A stretch of 64,000 bases of DNA from Lysobacteraceae bacterium (GTDB taxonomy: Bacteria; Pseudomonadota; Gammaproteobacteria; Xanthomonadales; Xanthomonadaceae), in the NCBI GenBank assembly GCA_003241895.1, contig QBLY01000002.1, forward strand, positions 186,001 through 250,000, in the 5' to 3' direction. Positions 44,173 through 52,791 of this stretch are shown piece after piece. The notes under the pieces were generated by a model, which ran no database searches, was not told the DNA's origin, and saw only the letters and a program-made list of their open reading frames with translations. A program made the translations under genes and the position numbers. Numbering within the stretch: the first letter of the stretch is position 1; every line of letters begins with the position of its first letter.

Positions 44173-44994
44173 ATGAAAAAGCCGATTCCCTACGGCCCCT
44201 GGCTGATGATCGTCGCGCTGGTGGCCGGCGCAGCGCTGCTTTGGCACTACTATCCGCGCCCTGCTGCCGCGCCCGCCGTTGCCGTTGCCGTTACCGGCGC
44301 CACGCCCGCCGCCGGCGAGCCGGCGGTCGCGCCGGCGCCACCCAGCTATCCCATCGAACAGGTGCCCGCGCTGCCCGATGCGCCCACCGAACCGCTGCCC
44401 CTGCTTGACGACAGCGATGGCCTGGCGCTGGCCGCCCTGTCCGAGGCGGTGGGCAGCGACGTGGGCGTTTGGTTGCGCGCGGAGTTCCTGCTGCCCCGTT
44501 TCGTGGCCACGGTGGACGCGCTGCCGCGCAAATCGCTGACCCAGCAGATCTACGTGGCCCGGCCCGTGGCCAGCCCGCTGGCGGTGGCGCAGGCCGATTC
44601 GCGCCTGTGGCTCGACGACGCCAACGCCGCCCGTTACGAGCCCGCTGTGCGCCTGTTCGAGGCGCTTGATTCACGCCGGCTGGTGTCGGTGTACGTGCGC
44701 TTCTATCCGCTGCTGCAGCAGGCCTACCGCGATCTGGGTGTGCCCGACCGCCAGTTCAACGACCGCCTGGTGGAAGTGATCGACCATCTGCTTGCGGCGC
44801 CGGAACTCACCGGCCGGATCGAGCTGGTGCCGATCGCGGGCACGCCGCGCCTGGCCTTCGCCGATCCGCAGCGCGAGTCCGCGTCGGTGGGCCACAAGGC
44901 GATGTGGCGGCTGGGCCCTGACCGTGCCGCCCGGGTGAAAGCCAAGCTCACCGGGCTGCGCGAACTGCTGGCCGGGCAGCGCCCCGGCGCCTGA
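44173..44994 (+). CDS. DUF3014 inner-membrane anchored protein
   Basis: A 273-residue protein with one N-terminal helix (PYGPWLMIVALVAGAALLWHY), a Pro/Ala-rich linker, and a DUF3014 domain: LPRFVATVDALPRKSLTQQI, LYPLL-like FYPLLQQAYRDLGVPDRQFN and GHKAMWRLGP. Predicted to be a periplasmic protein fixed in the inner membrane. Function unknown. It is divergent from the TldD operon. Confidence 0.85.
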   Translation: MKKPIPYGPWLMIVALVAGAALLWHYYPRPAAAPAVAVAVTGATPAAGEPAVAPAPPSYPIEQVPALPDAPTEPLPLLDDSDGLALAALSEAVGSDVGVWLRAEFLLPRFVATVDALPRKSLTQQIYVARPVASPLAVAQADSRLWLDDANAARYEPAVRLFEALDSRRLVSVYVRFYPLLQQAYRDLGVPDRQFNDRLVEVIDHLLAAPELTGRIELVPIAGTPRLAFADPQRESASVGHKAMWRLGPDRAARVKAKLTGLRELLAGQRPGA

Positions 44995-45054
44995 AGCTGC
45001 CGGCACCGGCGGCTTGCGCTAGGCTGTGGGTCTGACCCGGGCCGTGGAGCCAGC

Positions 45055-45846
45055 ATGTCGCCGCTGCAATTCCTGGGTCGTCGGCTGGCCGCGTTCCTGG
45101 CCAAGCCGCGCGAGCGCAACAGCCATATCCCGACCAGCCCGGTCGCCCAGTTCGCGGCCACGCTGCGCAAGGGCGACGTGGTGCTGGTGGAAGGCAGCAG
45201 CCGCTTCGCCAGCGCCATCAAGTACCTCACGCAGTCCACCTGGTCGCATGCCGCGCTCTACATCGGCGACACGCTGGGCCCGCCGGCGCCGGGGGAGGAG
45301 CCCCGCCTGCTGGTGGACGTGGACGTGGTGGACGGGGTGCGCACCATCCCGCTGAGCACCTTCGCCGGCCTGCACACGCGCATCTGCCGGCCGGTGGGGC
45401 TGGGCGAGGCGGAAGTGGATGCGCTGGTGCAGTTCATGCTGTCGCGCAAGGGCATCACCTACGACCTCAAGAACATCTTCGACCTGGCGCGCTACTTCAT
45501 CCGCACCCCGCCGGTGCCTGGCTCGATGAAGCGGCGCATGCTGTCGCTGGGCAGCGGCGAGCCGACCAAGGCGATCTGCTCGACGCTGCTGGCGCAGGCG
45601 TTCGAATCGATCCGCTACCCGATCCTGCCCGAGGTGGCGCTGGTGGACGTGGACTCGAAAGGCGCGCGGCGCGCGGCCCGCGAGATCCTCTTCATCCGCC
45701 ACCACAGCCTGTATGCGCCGCGCGACTTCGACGTGTCGCCGTTCTTCCAGGTGGTGAAGCCACGCCTGGCCCAGGGCTTCGACTACCGCCAGCTGGAGTG
45801 GCAGTCGCCGGCCGAACCGCCGCGTACGGGGCCTGGCGCCGGCTGA
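45055..45846 (+). CDS. YiiX/YebB-like permuted papain-fold (NlpC/P60 superfamily) protein
   Basis: A 263-residue protein with the permuted papain pattern: LRKGDVVLVEGSSRFASAIK, the catalytic histidine in STWSHAALYIGD (about residue 64), and the catalytic cysteine in KAICSTLLAQAF (about 180). Members of this superfamily act on lipids, peptidoglycan or other amide/ester bonds. The order His before Cys is the permuted form. No signal peptide. It lies 60 bp after the DUF3014 gene and could share its transcript. Confidence 0.8.
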   Translation: MSPLQFLGRRLAAFLAKPRERNSHIPTSPVAQFAATLRKGDVVLVEGSSRFASAIKYLTQSTWSHAALYIGDTLGPPAPGEEPRLLVDVDVVDGVRTIPLSTFAGLHTRICRPVGLGEAEVDALVQFMLSRKGITYDLKNIFDLARYFIRTPPVPGSMKRRMLSLGSGEPTKAICSTLLAQAFESIRYPILPEVALVDVDSKGARRAAREILFIRHHSLYAPRDFDVSPFFQVVKPRLAQGFDYRQLEWQSPAEPPRTGPGAG

Positions 45847-45856
45847 TTGCGGCCGG

Positions 45857-46741
45857 TTATTCGGATTTGGCCGATTCTTCGGCCAGGCGTTTGTCCAGCC
45901 AGTCGCGACCGAAGGCCGCGTAGGCGCGGCAGGACTGGTCGTCGAAGAAAGCCGGTTCTTCTTCTCCGGCATCGCGGGCGGCGGCGCGTTCAAAGAGCTT
46001 CGTGGGGCCGGGGTGGGCGGACACGGCCAGGTCGCAGTCCAGCCCGGCGATGCGGTCGAGGGTGGCGCGGAACTCGGCCACGCGGCCCGGGTCGTCGCTG
46101 AATCGGAAGCCGGGCGCCGATACGGCCGTGACACTGTCGGCATACACCAGGTCGCGGCAGCGGCCTTGATCGCAGCTGCGCCACGACCAGGTCGCGCCGC
46201 CCGGCGTGTGGCCGGGGGTGGCGTGCAGCGTGAGCGTCAGGTCGCCGACGGTGAGCTGGGCGCCATCGGCCAGTCCGGTCACCTCGTCCACCGGCGGGAA
46301 CGCATTCGCCTGCGGTCCGTAGCCCACCTGCGGGTCGTCGTGGGGCGCGTTGCCCTGGCGCATCGCCTCGGCGCCACGGGCGGTGCCGGCAACGCGGGCG
46401 CCGCTCAGGCGTTTGAGCGCTGCGATGCCGCCGGCATGGTCATAGTGTGGGTGCGAGTTGAGGATCCATTTCACATCGGTGACCGAAAAGCCCAGCGAGG
46501 CGATGTTGGCGGCGATCAAGGGCGCGGACTGCGGCAGGGCACCGTCGACCAGCACCAGGCCATCGCCGCTGTCGATCAGCACCGCGCTCAGGCCTTGCGT
46601 GCCGACGTACCAGCTCTTGCCGTGCAGCAGGAAGGGCGCCTGCGGCAGGTTCCAGCCAGCGCAGGCGGGGCATTCGATCGGCATGAGGTCGGCGGGGGAG
46701 GCGGCCAGGGCCAAGGCCAGCAGGGTGGACGTGATCAGCAT
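45857..46741 (-). CDS. Subclass B3-type metallo-beta-lactamase candidate
   Basis: A 294-residue exported protein: signal peptide MLITSTLLALALAASPA, then QAPFLLHGKSWYVGTQGLSA, IDSGDGLVLVDGAL, the HPHYDH motif (residues 97-102), His178 in GHTPGG and His243 in SAHPGP. These are the zinc ligands of the MBL fold with the HxHxDH form used by B3 beta-lactamases, and the AGWN...PF.....WYVGT start is B3-like. Activity on carbapenems is a family expectation, not shown. ATG 46741 gives a clean signal peptide; earlier codons of the open frame are not protein-like. Confidence 0.75.
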   Translation of the reverse strand: MLITSTLLALALAASPADLMPIECPACAGWNLPQAPFLLHGKSWYVGTQGLSAVLIDSGDGLVLVDGALPQSAPLIAANIASLGFSVTDVKWILNSHPHYDHAGGIAALKRLSGARVAGTARGAEAMRQGNAPHDDPQVGYGPQANAFPPVDEVTGLADGAQLTVGDLTLTLHATPGHTPGGATWSWRSCDQGRCRDLVYADSVTAVSAPGFRFSDDPGRVAEFRATLDRIAGLDCDLAVSAHPGPTKLFERAAARDAGEEEPAFFDDQSCRAYAAFGRDWLDKRLAEESAKSE

Positions 46742-46893
46742 GGTGGGTAAGTCGGAAACGGGAGCCCCAGTGTCGCCCGGGGACGCCGGCCGATGGAAGG
46801 CGCCCCCGACTTGACGCGGTCTACCGGCTGGCAGACTGTGTCGGCAGGGCAGGCCACAGGGGTGGCGCGGCCCGAACCGCGGACCCGAAGCGC

Positions 46894-48048
46894 GTGATTC
46901 CATCCGACCACAGCGCAGGCCCCGGCCTGTCCGAAAGCCACATCGCCGACTGGCGGTTGCGACAGGTCGTGGGCGACACCTACCAGCTGTCGAAGGTCGG
47001 CGGCTTCCTTTACCTGTTCGGCTGGGCCGTCATCGCCTGGCTGGGCGGGTCGATGGCGTTCGCGCCGCGGGTGACGCTGGCGATCTTCGCGGGCTTCCTG
47101 GTGCTGGCCTGCCTGCGCCTGTGGATGCGGCCGCCGCCGGACGGCGACCGTGCAGCCAACCAGCGCTGGCTGCGGCAATTCGCGCTGGTGCTGCCGCTGG
47201 CCTCGGCGCTGTGGTCGGGCGTGCAGGCCTGGATCCTGCTCGACCCCCGCTACGACGGCGAAACCAGGATGGTGTCCCTGATTGCCACCATCGGATACGC
47301 CACCGTGTTCGCCAACGTCTATTCCACCGTGCGCCACTTCGCGGTGACCGGTGTGTGCGTGCTGTTCGTGCCGATGCTGGTGGTGCTGTGGAGCCACCCC
47401 GCGGACCGTGCGCTGGCGGTGGCCATGTCGTTCTACGCGCTGTACCTTGCCGGTGCCTTGGTGCGCAGCTACGCCGAGTACAGCCGGCGCCTTCGGCTGG
47501 ACCTGGCGCTGCGCGAACAGCGCGACCTGTACGAACACCTCAGCCGCACCGACGCGCTGACCGGGGTCTTCAACCGCCGGCATTTCACCGCGCGCCTGGA
47601 CCAGCTGGCCGAGCGCGCACAGCAGGGCGGGCCGTCTTTCTGCCTGCTGATCCTGGACGTGGACCACTTCAAGCAGGTCAACGACCGCCATGGCCACGTG
47701 GTCGGCGACGCCTGCCTGAAGGCCTTGGCCGATCGCCTGCAGCGCGCCTTCGAACCCCAGTCGGCGCTGCTGGCGCGGCTGGGTGGCGAGGAGTTCGGCG
47801 TGCTGTTGGAAGGCCGCGAGGCGGCGGCGCTTGCGGCCGGCGAGGCGCTTCGCCATGAACTGGTGCTGCGACCGCTGGACTGCGACGGCCAGCGTATCAA
47901 CGTGACCGTCAGCATCGGCCTGGGGTCGTTCGACGCGGTCATTCACGGGGACGGTGACGGCCTTTACCGCGCAGTGGACCTGGCGCTGTACGAGGCCAAG
48001 GGGCAGGGCCGCAACCGGGTGAACGCGCTGCGGCCGGCCAACGCTTGA
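46894..48048 (+). CDS. Membrane diguanylate cyclase (GGDEF)
   Basis: A 384-residue protein beginning with GTG 46894. Five to six membrane helices (residues about 35-200, e.g. VGGFLYLFGWAVIAWLGG) are followed by a coiled linker and a GGDEF domain: LTGVFNRRHFTARLD, LDVDHFKQVNDRHGHVVGD and active GGEEFGVLL near 297. It should make c-di-GMP. The membrane part belongs to no sensor family I recognise. It is divergent from the beta-lactamase-like gene. Confidence 0.88.
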   Translation: MIPSDHSAGPGLSESHIADWRLRQVVGDTYQLSKVGGFLYLFGWAVIAWLGGSMAFAPRVTLAIFAGFLVLACLRLWMRPPPDGDRAANQRWLRQFALVLPLASALWSGVQAWILLDPRYDGETRMVSLIATIGYATVFANVYSTVRHFAVTGVCVLFVPMLVVLWSHPADRALAVAMSFYALYLAGALVRSYAEYSRRLRLDLALREQRDLYEHLSRTDALTGVFNRRHFTARLDQLAERAQQGGPSFCLLILDVDHFKQVNDRHGHVVGDACLKALADRLQRAFEPQSALLARLGGEEFGVLLEGREAAALAAGEALRHELVLRPLDCDGQRINVTVSIGLGSFDAVIHGDGDGLYRAVDLALYEAKGQGRNRVNALRPANA

Positions 48049-48090
48049 GCGGCGCGGCGGGCTAAAATCGCCGTTCACTTCCCGGCGAGC

Positions 48091-49140
48091 ATGCCCTTGG
48101 CCCCGGCCACAGACGATCCCGCGCTTGAAACCCTGTTCCTGCCGCTTGCCTCGGGCGCCGTCGCCTGGCCTTCGGCGGCGGGCGGCACGCTGTTCCTGCG
48201 CGCGCGCGCCGGCGCCGCGCTGGATGCCGCGCAGAGACGGGACCTGGCCTGCGAGCAGACCTTCAAGCCCTGGGCGGATGCGCTGGCGGCTTCAGGACAG
48301 CGCGTGGTGGACGCCCAGCCCGGATGCTTCGAGCGCGTACTGGTGCTGGCACCGCGGCAGCGAATGGAGTCGCGCGCACTGCTGGCGCGCGCCGTGGCCC
48401 AGGCCGCAGCGGGCGGGGTGGTGCTGGCCTGCGCGGCCAACAACGAAGGCGCGCGTTCGATGTGCGACGACCTGGCGCGCCTGGCCGGCCCGCTGCATGC
48501 CTTGTCCAAGCGGCATTGCCGGGTGTGCTGGACCGCGCCGCTGGGCGAGGGCGTGGACCGCGCGCTGATCCAGGAGTGGCAAGCGCTGGACGCGCCGCGC
48601 CGCATCGGCGGCGGGCGCTTCCTCAGCCGCCCCGGCCTGTTCGCGTGGGATCGTATCGATGCCGCGTCGGCCCTGCTGGCCTCCTGCCTGCCGCCCGACC
48701 TGGCCGGCCGCTGCGCCGACCTCGGCGCGGGCTTCGGCTACCTGTCCAGCGAAGTGCTGTCCCGCTGCCCCGGCATTACGGCGCTGGATCTGTACGAAGC
48801 CGAGGCCCGCGCGCTGGCGCTGGCGCGCGACAACCTTGCTGCTTCCAGCGTGCCGGTGGGCTTTCATTGGCACGACGTCACCACCGGCCTGCCGCAGGCG
48901 TATGACGTCATCGTCAGCAATCCGCCCTTCCACCAGGGCCGCGCCGATGAACCCATGCTGGGCCTGGCTTTCATTGCCGCGGCGCAGGCGGCGCTGCGCC
49001 CGGGCGGCCGGTTTTGGCTGGTGGCCAACCGGCACCTGCCCTACGAGGCCGCGCTGTCGAAAGGTTTCGCGCAGGTGCACACCGTCCGTGAGGACGCGGG
49101 CTTCAAGGTGATCGAAGCCATCAAGGAATCTGGAAAATGA
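48091..49140 (+). CDS. rsmC: RsmC-like 16S rRNA guanine-N2 methyltransferase
   Basis: A 349-residue methyltransferase with the duplicated RsmC architecture: a degenerate N-terminal half (LVLAPRQRMESRALLARAVA) and a catalytic C-terminal half with DLGAGFGYLSSEVLSR (SAM loop) and VSNPPFHQG, the NPPF motif of N2-guanine methylation. RsmC methylates G1207 of 16S rRNA. It overlaps the next gene, also an rRNA modification enzyme, by 4 bp (ATGA). Confidence 0.85.
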   Translation: MPLAPATDDPALETLFLPLASGAVAWPSAAGGTLFLRARAGAALDAAQRRDLACEQTFKPWADALAASGQRVVDAQPGCFERVLVLAPRQRMESRALLARAVAQAAAGGVVLACAANNEGARSMCDDLARLAGPLHALSKRHCRVCWTAPLGEGVDRALIQEWQALDAPRRIGGGRFLSRPGLFAWDRIDAASALLASCLPPDLAGRCADLGAGFGYLSSEVLSRCPGITALDLYEAEARALALARDNLAASSVPVGFHWHDVTTGLPQAYDVIVSNPPFHQGRADEPMLGLAFIAAAQAALRPGGRFWLVANRHLPYEAALSKGFAQVHTVREDAGFKVIEAIKESGK

Positions 49141-49847
49141 AGCTGGTGAAGCTGATCGCCAACCTCGGCTACGGCAGCCGCAAGCAGGTGACGCAGATGT
49201 TCCGCGAGGGCCGCATCACCGACGACGCCGGTGAAGTGCTTTACGCCGACGACGCCGTCGCCCATGCCCGGGTGCGGCTGGACGGCGAGCCGCTGGATCC
49301 GCCGCAGGGGCTGCTGCTGATGCTGCACAAGCCCACGGGCTACACCTGTTCCACCAAGGACCCCGGCCGCGTGGTTTACGACCTGCTGCCGCCGCGCTAC
49401 CGCCTGCGCGACCCCTTGGTGTCCACGGTGGGCCGCCTGGACCGCGACACCTCGGGCCTGCTGCTGATGACCGACGACGGCGCGCTGCTGCACCGGATCA
49501 CCTCGCCCAAGGCGCAGCTGCCCAAGGTGTACGAAGCCGTGCTGGGTTCGGACCTGCGCGGTGACGAGGCCGAAGTATTCGGCAGCGGCACGCTGATGCT
49601 GGAATCGGAGAAGACGCCGCTGGCGCCCGCCGTCATCGAGCCGCTGGGCCCACGCCGCGCACGCATCACCCTGGTGGAAGGTCGCTACCACCAGATCCGG
49701 CGCATGTTCGCCGCCGTCGGCAACCACGTGGAAAGCCTGCACCGCCACACGCTCGGTGGCCTCGGGCTGGATCGGCTGCCGGCCGGTGAATGGCGGATGC
49801 TCGACGAGGCGGATCGAGCGCGGGTGTTTGGCGGCGGCGGGAGCTGA
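49137..49847 (+). CDS. rsuA: RsuA-family 16S rRNA pseudouridine synthase
   Basis: A 236-residue enzyme: N-terminal S4 RNA-binding domain (LIANLGYGSRKQVTQMFREG), catalytic motif GRLDRDTSGLLLMTDDG with the nucleophilic Asp, KVYEAVL, and EGRYHQIRRMFAAVGNHV. It should convert U516 of 16S rRNA to pseudouridine. Translationally coupled to rsmC. Confidence 0.9.
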   Translation: MKLVKLIANLGYGSRKQVTQMFREGRITDDAGEVLYADDAVAHARVRLDGEPLDPPQGLLLMLHKPTGYTCSTKDPGRVVYDLLPPRYRLRDPLVSTVGRLDRDTSGLLLMTDDGALLHRITSPKAQLPKVYEAVLGSDLRGDEAEVFGSGTLMLESEKTPLAPAVIEPLGPRRARITLVEGRYHQIRRMFAAVGNHVESLHRHTLGGLGLDRLPAGEWRMLDEADRARVFGGGGS

Positions 49848-49861
49848 GCTGCGCGCCGGCC

Positions 49862-50344
49862 TCAGTCGCGGAAGTTGTCGAACTGCAGCGCGATCTCCAG
49901 GTCGGTCTTCTTGAGCAGCGCCATGGCGTCCTGCAGGTCGTCGCGCTTCTTGCCGGTGATGCGCAGCTTGTCGCCGTTGATCTGCGCCTCGACCTTGAGC
50001 TTGGCTTCCTTGAGGCTGGCGACGATCTTCTTGGCCAGCTTCTGTTCGATGCCCTGCTTGATGGTGACCTTCTGGCGCGCACCGGCGAGGTTCACTTCGG
50101 GCTCGGCGGCGTCCATGCAGCGCATGTCGATGCCGCGCGCCGCCAGCCGGCCGCGCAGGATGTCGAGCATCTGCTTGAGCTGGAAATCGCTGGGCGCCTT
50201 CTGCGTGACCACGAAGCCGTCGAGCTCGAAGCTGGCGTCCTGGCCCTTGAAGTCGAAGCGGGTGGAAAGCTCGCGGTTGGCGGTGTCCACCGCATTGGTG
50301 AGTTCGTGCTTGTCGACTTCCGAGACAACGTCGAAGGAGGGCAT
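49862..50344 (-). CDS. yajQ: YajQ-family protein
   Basis: A 160-residue protein: MPSFDVVSEVDKHELTNAVD, RFDFKGQDASFELDG, KQGIEQKLAKKIVASLKEAK and the C-terminal ALLKKTDLEIALQFDNFRD, which match YajQ along the full length. YajQ proteins bind nucleotides; a Xanthomonas member is a c-di-GMP effector acting on virulence gene transcription. With two GGDEF proteins and an HD-GYP protein in the same window, a c-di-GMP role is attractive but inferred. Confidence 0.93.
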   Translation of the reverse strand: MPSFDVVSEVDKHELTNAVDTANRELSTRFDFKGQDASFELDGFVVTQKAPSDFQLKQMLDILRGRLAARGIDMRCMDAAEPEVNLAGARQKVTIKQGIEQKLAKKIVASLKEAKLKVEAQINGDKLRITGKKRDDLQDAMALLKKTDLEIALQFDNFRD

Positions 50345-50527
50345 GGCGGTGGGGTACTCCGTAGTTTTTCAGGGATTCTAGCCCAGCCGGCCAACGGCGG
50401 GCAGCTGACTGGCAGGCAACTGGCCCTTGCCGTATCCGAGCGCATTCAACACGAATTCAGACACTTGGGAGCGATGATCCGCGCCGTGGGCAAGTACTGG
50501 CCACGACCCCGAAACCTGAGGTGGACA

Positions 50528-51406
50528 ATGAACAAGCTGATGCTCGCTTCCCTTTCCCTGCTGCTTGCGGGCGCTGCCGCCCTGCCGGCGCAGGCCCAGG
50601 ACCAGCGTCGCTGGGACCGCGGCATCGGTGAATCCGGCCAGGCGGACGTCAGCGAGCGTGCCCAACAGCGCCGCGAGGCCCGCGAAGAGCGGGGCGAGGC
50701 CCGCCAGGAACTTGGCGACGCCGCACGCGAAGAGCGCGACGCGCGCCGTGACGGCCAAGGCGGCGGCCGCCGTGTCGAGCCGATACAGCCGACCGTGGCG
50801 CCGATCGGGAACCCGTTGGCGCAAGGTCGCGGCAACGACCACCGCGACTGGAACGCCGACCGTCGCGATGACCGCCGCGACCACCGCCGTGATGATCGCC
50901 GAGACGACCGTCGTGACGACCGTCGTGACGACCGCAGCGACTGGCGGGCTGACCGCCGCGACGACCGCCGTGACTGGAGAAACGATCACCGCTATGACGT
51001 CCGCATCGGTTACAACGACAGTCGCTACGACAACCGCTACGACAACCGCTACGACAACCGCTACGACAACCGCTACGACCACCGTTACGACGGCCGCCGC
51101 TATGACGTGAGCCGCTACTCCCGCCACAACGACCGTCGCTGGAGTGGCAACCACTGGTACCCGCAGTACCGCTACCGCGCCCCGGTGCGCTACTCGTACC
51201 CCCGTGGCTACCGTTCCTACCAGTGGCGCGTCGGCAATCGCCTGCCGTCGAACTACTACGGCTCGAACTACTATGTGGACTACAACGCCTACCGCCTGCC
51301 GCCGCCGCCTTACGGCTACAGCTGGGTGCGCGTTGACCGTGATGTGGTGCTGGTCTCGATCGCCTCGGGTTTGATCCGCGACATCCTGTACGGCCTGTAC
51401 TACTGA
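50528..51406 (+). CDS. RcnB-like secreted protein with Arg/Asp and Tyr/Asn repeats
   Basis: A 292-residue protein: signal peptide LMLASLSLLLAGAAALPAQA, a charged helix (RAQQRREAREERGEARQELG), a DDRRDD repeat block (about 120-155), a DNRY repeat block (about 165-185), and a C-terminal RcnB-type domain with the YVDYNAYRLPPPPYGYSWVR and IRDILYGLYY ending. RcnB-type proteins are periplasmic and linked to nickel/cobalt homeostasis, but the repeat-rich forms are broad and poorly studied. SD GAGGTGG before ATG 50528; the open frame upstream is spurious. Confidence 0.8.
   Translation: MNKLMLASLSLLLAGAAALPAQAQDQRRWDRGIGESGQADVSERAQQRREAREERGEARQELGDAAREERDARRDGQGGGRRVEPIQPTVAPIGNPLAQGRGNDHRDWNADRRDDRRDHRRDDRRDDRRDDRRDDRSDWRADRRDDRRDWRNDHRYDVRIGYNDSRYDNRYDNRYDNRYDNRYDHRYDGRRYDVSRYSRHNDRRWSGNHWYPQYRYRAPVRYSYPRGYRSYQWRVGNRLPSNYYGSNYYVDYNAYRLPPPPYGYSWVRVDRDVVLVSIASGLIRDILYGLYY
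51023..51094 (+). repeat. 12-bp coding tandem repeat
   Basis: CGCTACGACAAC is repeated four times without change (51023-51070), then come two degenerate copies (CGCTACGACCAC, CGTTACGACGGC). It encodes the RYDN run of the RcnB-like protein. A similar looser repeat of GACCGTCGTGAC type lies at about 50865-50940. Repeats of this kind can change copy number by slippage without breaking the frame. Confidence 0.9.
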
Positions 51407-51429
51407 TCCACGCTGCAAGCACTTCCATT

Positions 51430-51452
51430 AAGGGCCGGCCATGCCGGCCCTT
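51430..51452. terminator. Terminator between the RcnB-like and dinB genes
   Basis: AAGGGCCGGC (51430-51439) and GCCGGCCCTT (51443-51452) form a 10-bp stem with loop CAT, followed by TCTTTG on the plus strand. Likely shared by the two convergent genes. Confidence 0.8.
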
Positions 51453-51467
51453 TCTTTGTTTGCGGGA

Positions 51468-52544
51468 TCAGTCGTTGAACAGGTTCGCCTGCGGCGGCAG
51501 CTCGTCGTGGCGGCGGAAGTTGGCCAGGCCAACGCCCACCAGCCGGTAGCGCACCCGCGCCGGCAGCTCCACCCGCGAACGCAGCTCCAGCGCGATGGCG
51601 GTGATCTCGGCCAGCGATGTCGGCGGTTTCGCCGGCGTCAGGCTGCGGGTGAGGATGCGGAAGTCGGAGGTCTTGAGCTTGAGCACCACGGTTCGCCCGC
51701 TGCGGTCGGTTTCGCGCAGCGCGGCGGCCCAGGCCTTTCCAGCCAGGCGCTCGATCGCCTCGGTGGTGGCCTCCAGCGGCACGTCCGCGGCGAACGTGTC
51801 TTCGGCGGACACCTGGGTGGTGGGGCGTTCGCTTTGCACCGCATGTTCGTCCACGCCCATCGAAAGCTCATGCAAGCGGCGGCCCCAGCGGCCGAAGCGC
51901 TGGTCCAGGTCGGGCAGCCCGTGCACGCGCAGCTGGCCCACGGTGGCGATGCCCAGCGCCGAAAGCCGCGCCTCCATCACTTTGCCCACGCCCGGCAGCT
52001 TGCCCACCGGCAGCGGCTCCAGGAAATCCATCACCATGGCCGGCTTCACCACGAACTGGCCGTCGGGCTTGCGCCAGTCGCTGGCGATCTTGGCCAGGAA
52101 CTTGTTGGGCGCGATGCCGGCCGATGCCGTGAGCTGGGTTTCGGTGCGGATGGCGTCGCGGATGGCTTGGGCCACGGCGGTGGCGCTGTCCAGGCCCAGC
52201 TTGTTGGACGTGACGTCCAGGTAGGCCTCGTCCAGCGACAGCGGTTCGATCAGGTCGGTATGGCGCGAGAAGATCTCGCGCACCTGGCGCGACACGGCCT
52301 TGTAGCGCGCGAAGTCGGGCGGCACGAACACGGCCTGTGGGCACAGCTTTTCAGCGCGCAGGGCCGGCATCGCAGAGCGGATGCCGAAGGTGCGCGCCTC
52401 GTAGCTGGCCGCGCACACCACCGAGCGCGCGCCGCGCCAGGCCACCACCACCGGCCGGCCGCGCAGCGAAGGATCGTCGCGCTGTTCCACGGACGCGTAG
52501 AACGCATCCATGTCCACGTGCACGATCTTCCGGGGCGCAACCAT
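51468..52544 (-). CDS. dinB: DNA polymerase IV (Y family)
   Basis: A 358-residue translesion polymerase: KIVHVDMDAFYASVEQRDD with metal-binding acids, SYEARTFGIRSAMP, SLDEAYLDVT with the second acidic pair, GIAPNKFLAKIASDWRKPDG, helix-hairpin-helix LPGVGKVMEARL and the little-finger domain. The C-terminal QANLFND is a beta-clamp binding motif. The start is set at ATG 52544 (MVAPRKIVHVDMDA); six more codons upstream are possible. Confidence 0.95.
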   Translation of the reverse strand: MVAPRKIVHVDMDAFYASVEQRDDPSLRGRPVVVAWRGARSVVCAASYEARTFGIRSAMPALRAEKLCPQAVFVPPDFARYKAVSRQVREIFSRHTDLIEPLSLDEAYLDVTSNKLGLDSATAVAQAIRDAIRTETQLTASAGIAPNKFLAKIASDWRKPDGQFVVKPAMVMDFLEPLPVGKLPGVGKVMEARLSALGIATVGQLRVHGLPDLDQRFGRWGRRLHELSMGVDEHAVQSERPTTQVSAEDTFAADVPLEATTEAIERLAGKAWAAALRETDRSGRTVVLKLKTSDFRILTRSLTPAKPPTSLAEITAIALELRSRVELPARVRYRLVGVGLANFRRHDELPPQANLFND

Positions 52545-52791
52545 GCCGCCATTCTGGCCCAACCAGGACCGGGTGCGTGTCAGTTCGCGCGGTCGCGAAG
52601 CGCCGGCCGCCCTCGGCTCGCCCGCAGTCGGAATCGGTTGCGGAAGCCGGCGGGCGCGACTGAGGCGGCGTGGCCGGAGTTGCCGGCAACCTGAACGCCA
52701 CGCACGTCCTTATTCGTGGCTGTCAACCGCGGCAGGGTTGGCGCGTTCTTGTGGGTACGGACGGAATGCACCGGCCCATCAGGAGACTTCC

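Noticed and set aside
50411-50430. Sigma-54-like TGGCAGG-CAAC-TGGCC before the RcnB-like gene
   Set aside because: Several mismatches at conserved bases and no palindrome pair upstream.
50865-51100. CRISPR-like or intergenic repeat array
   Set aside because: The repeats are short, contiguous and in frame within the RcnB-like gene; there are no spacers.
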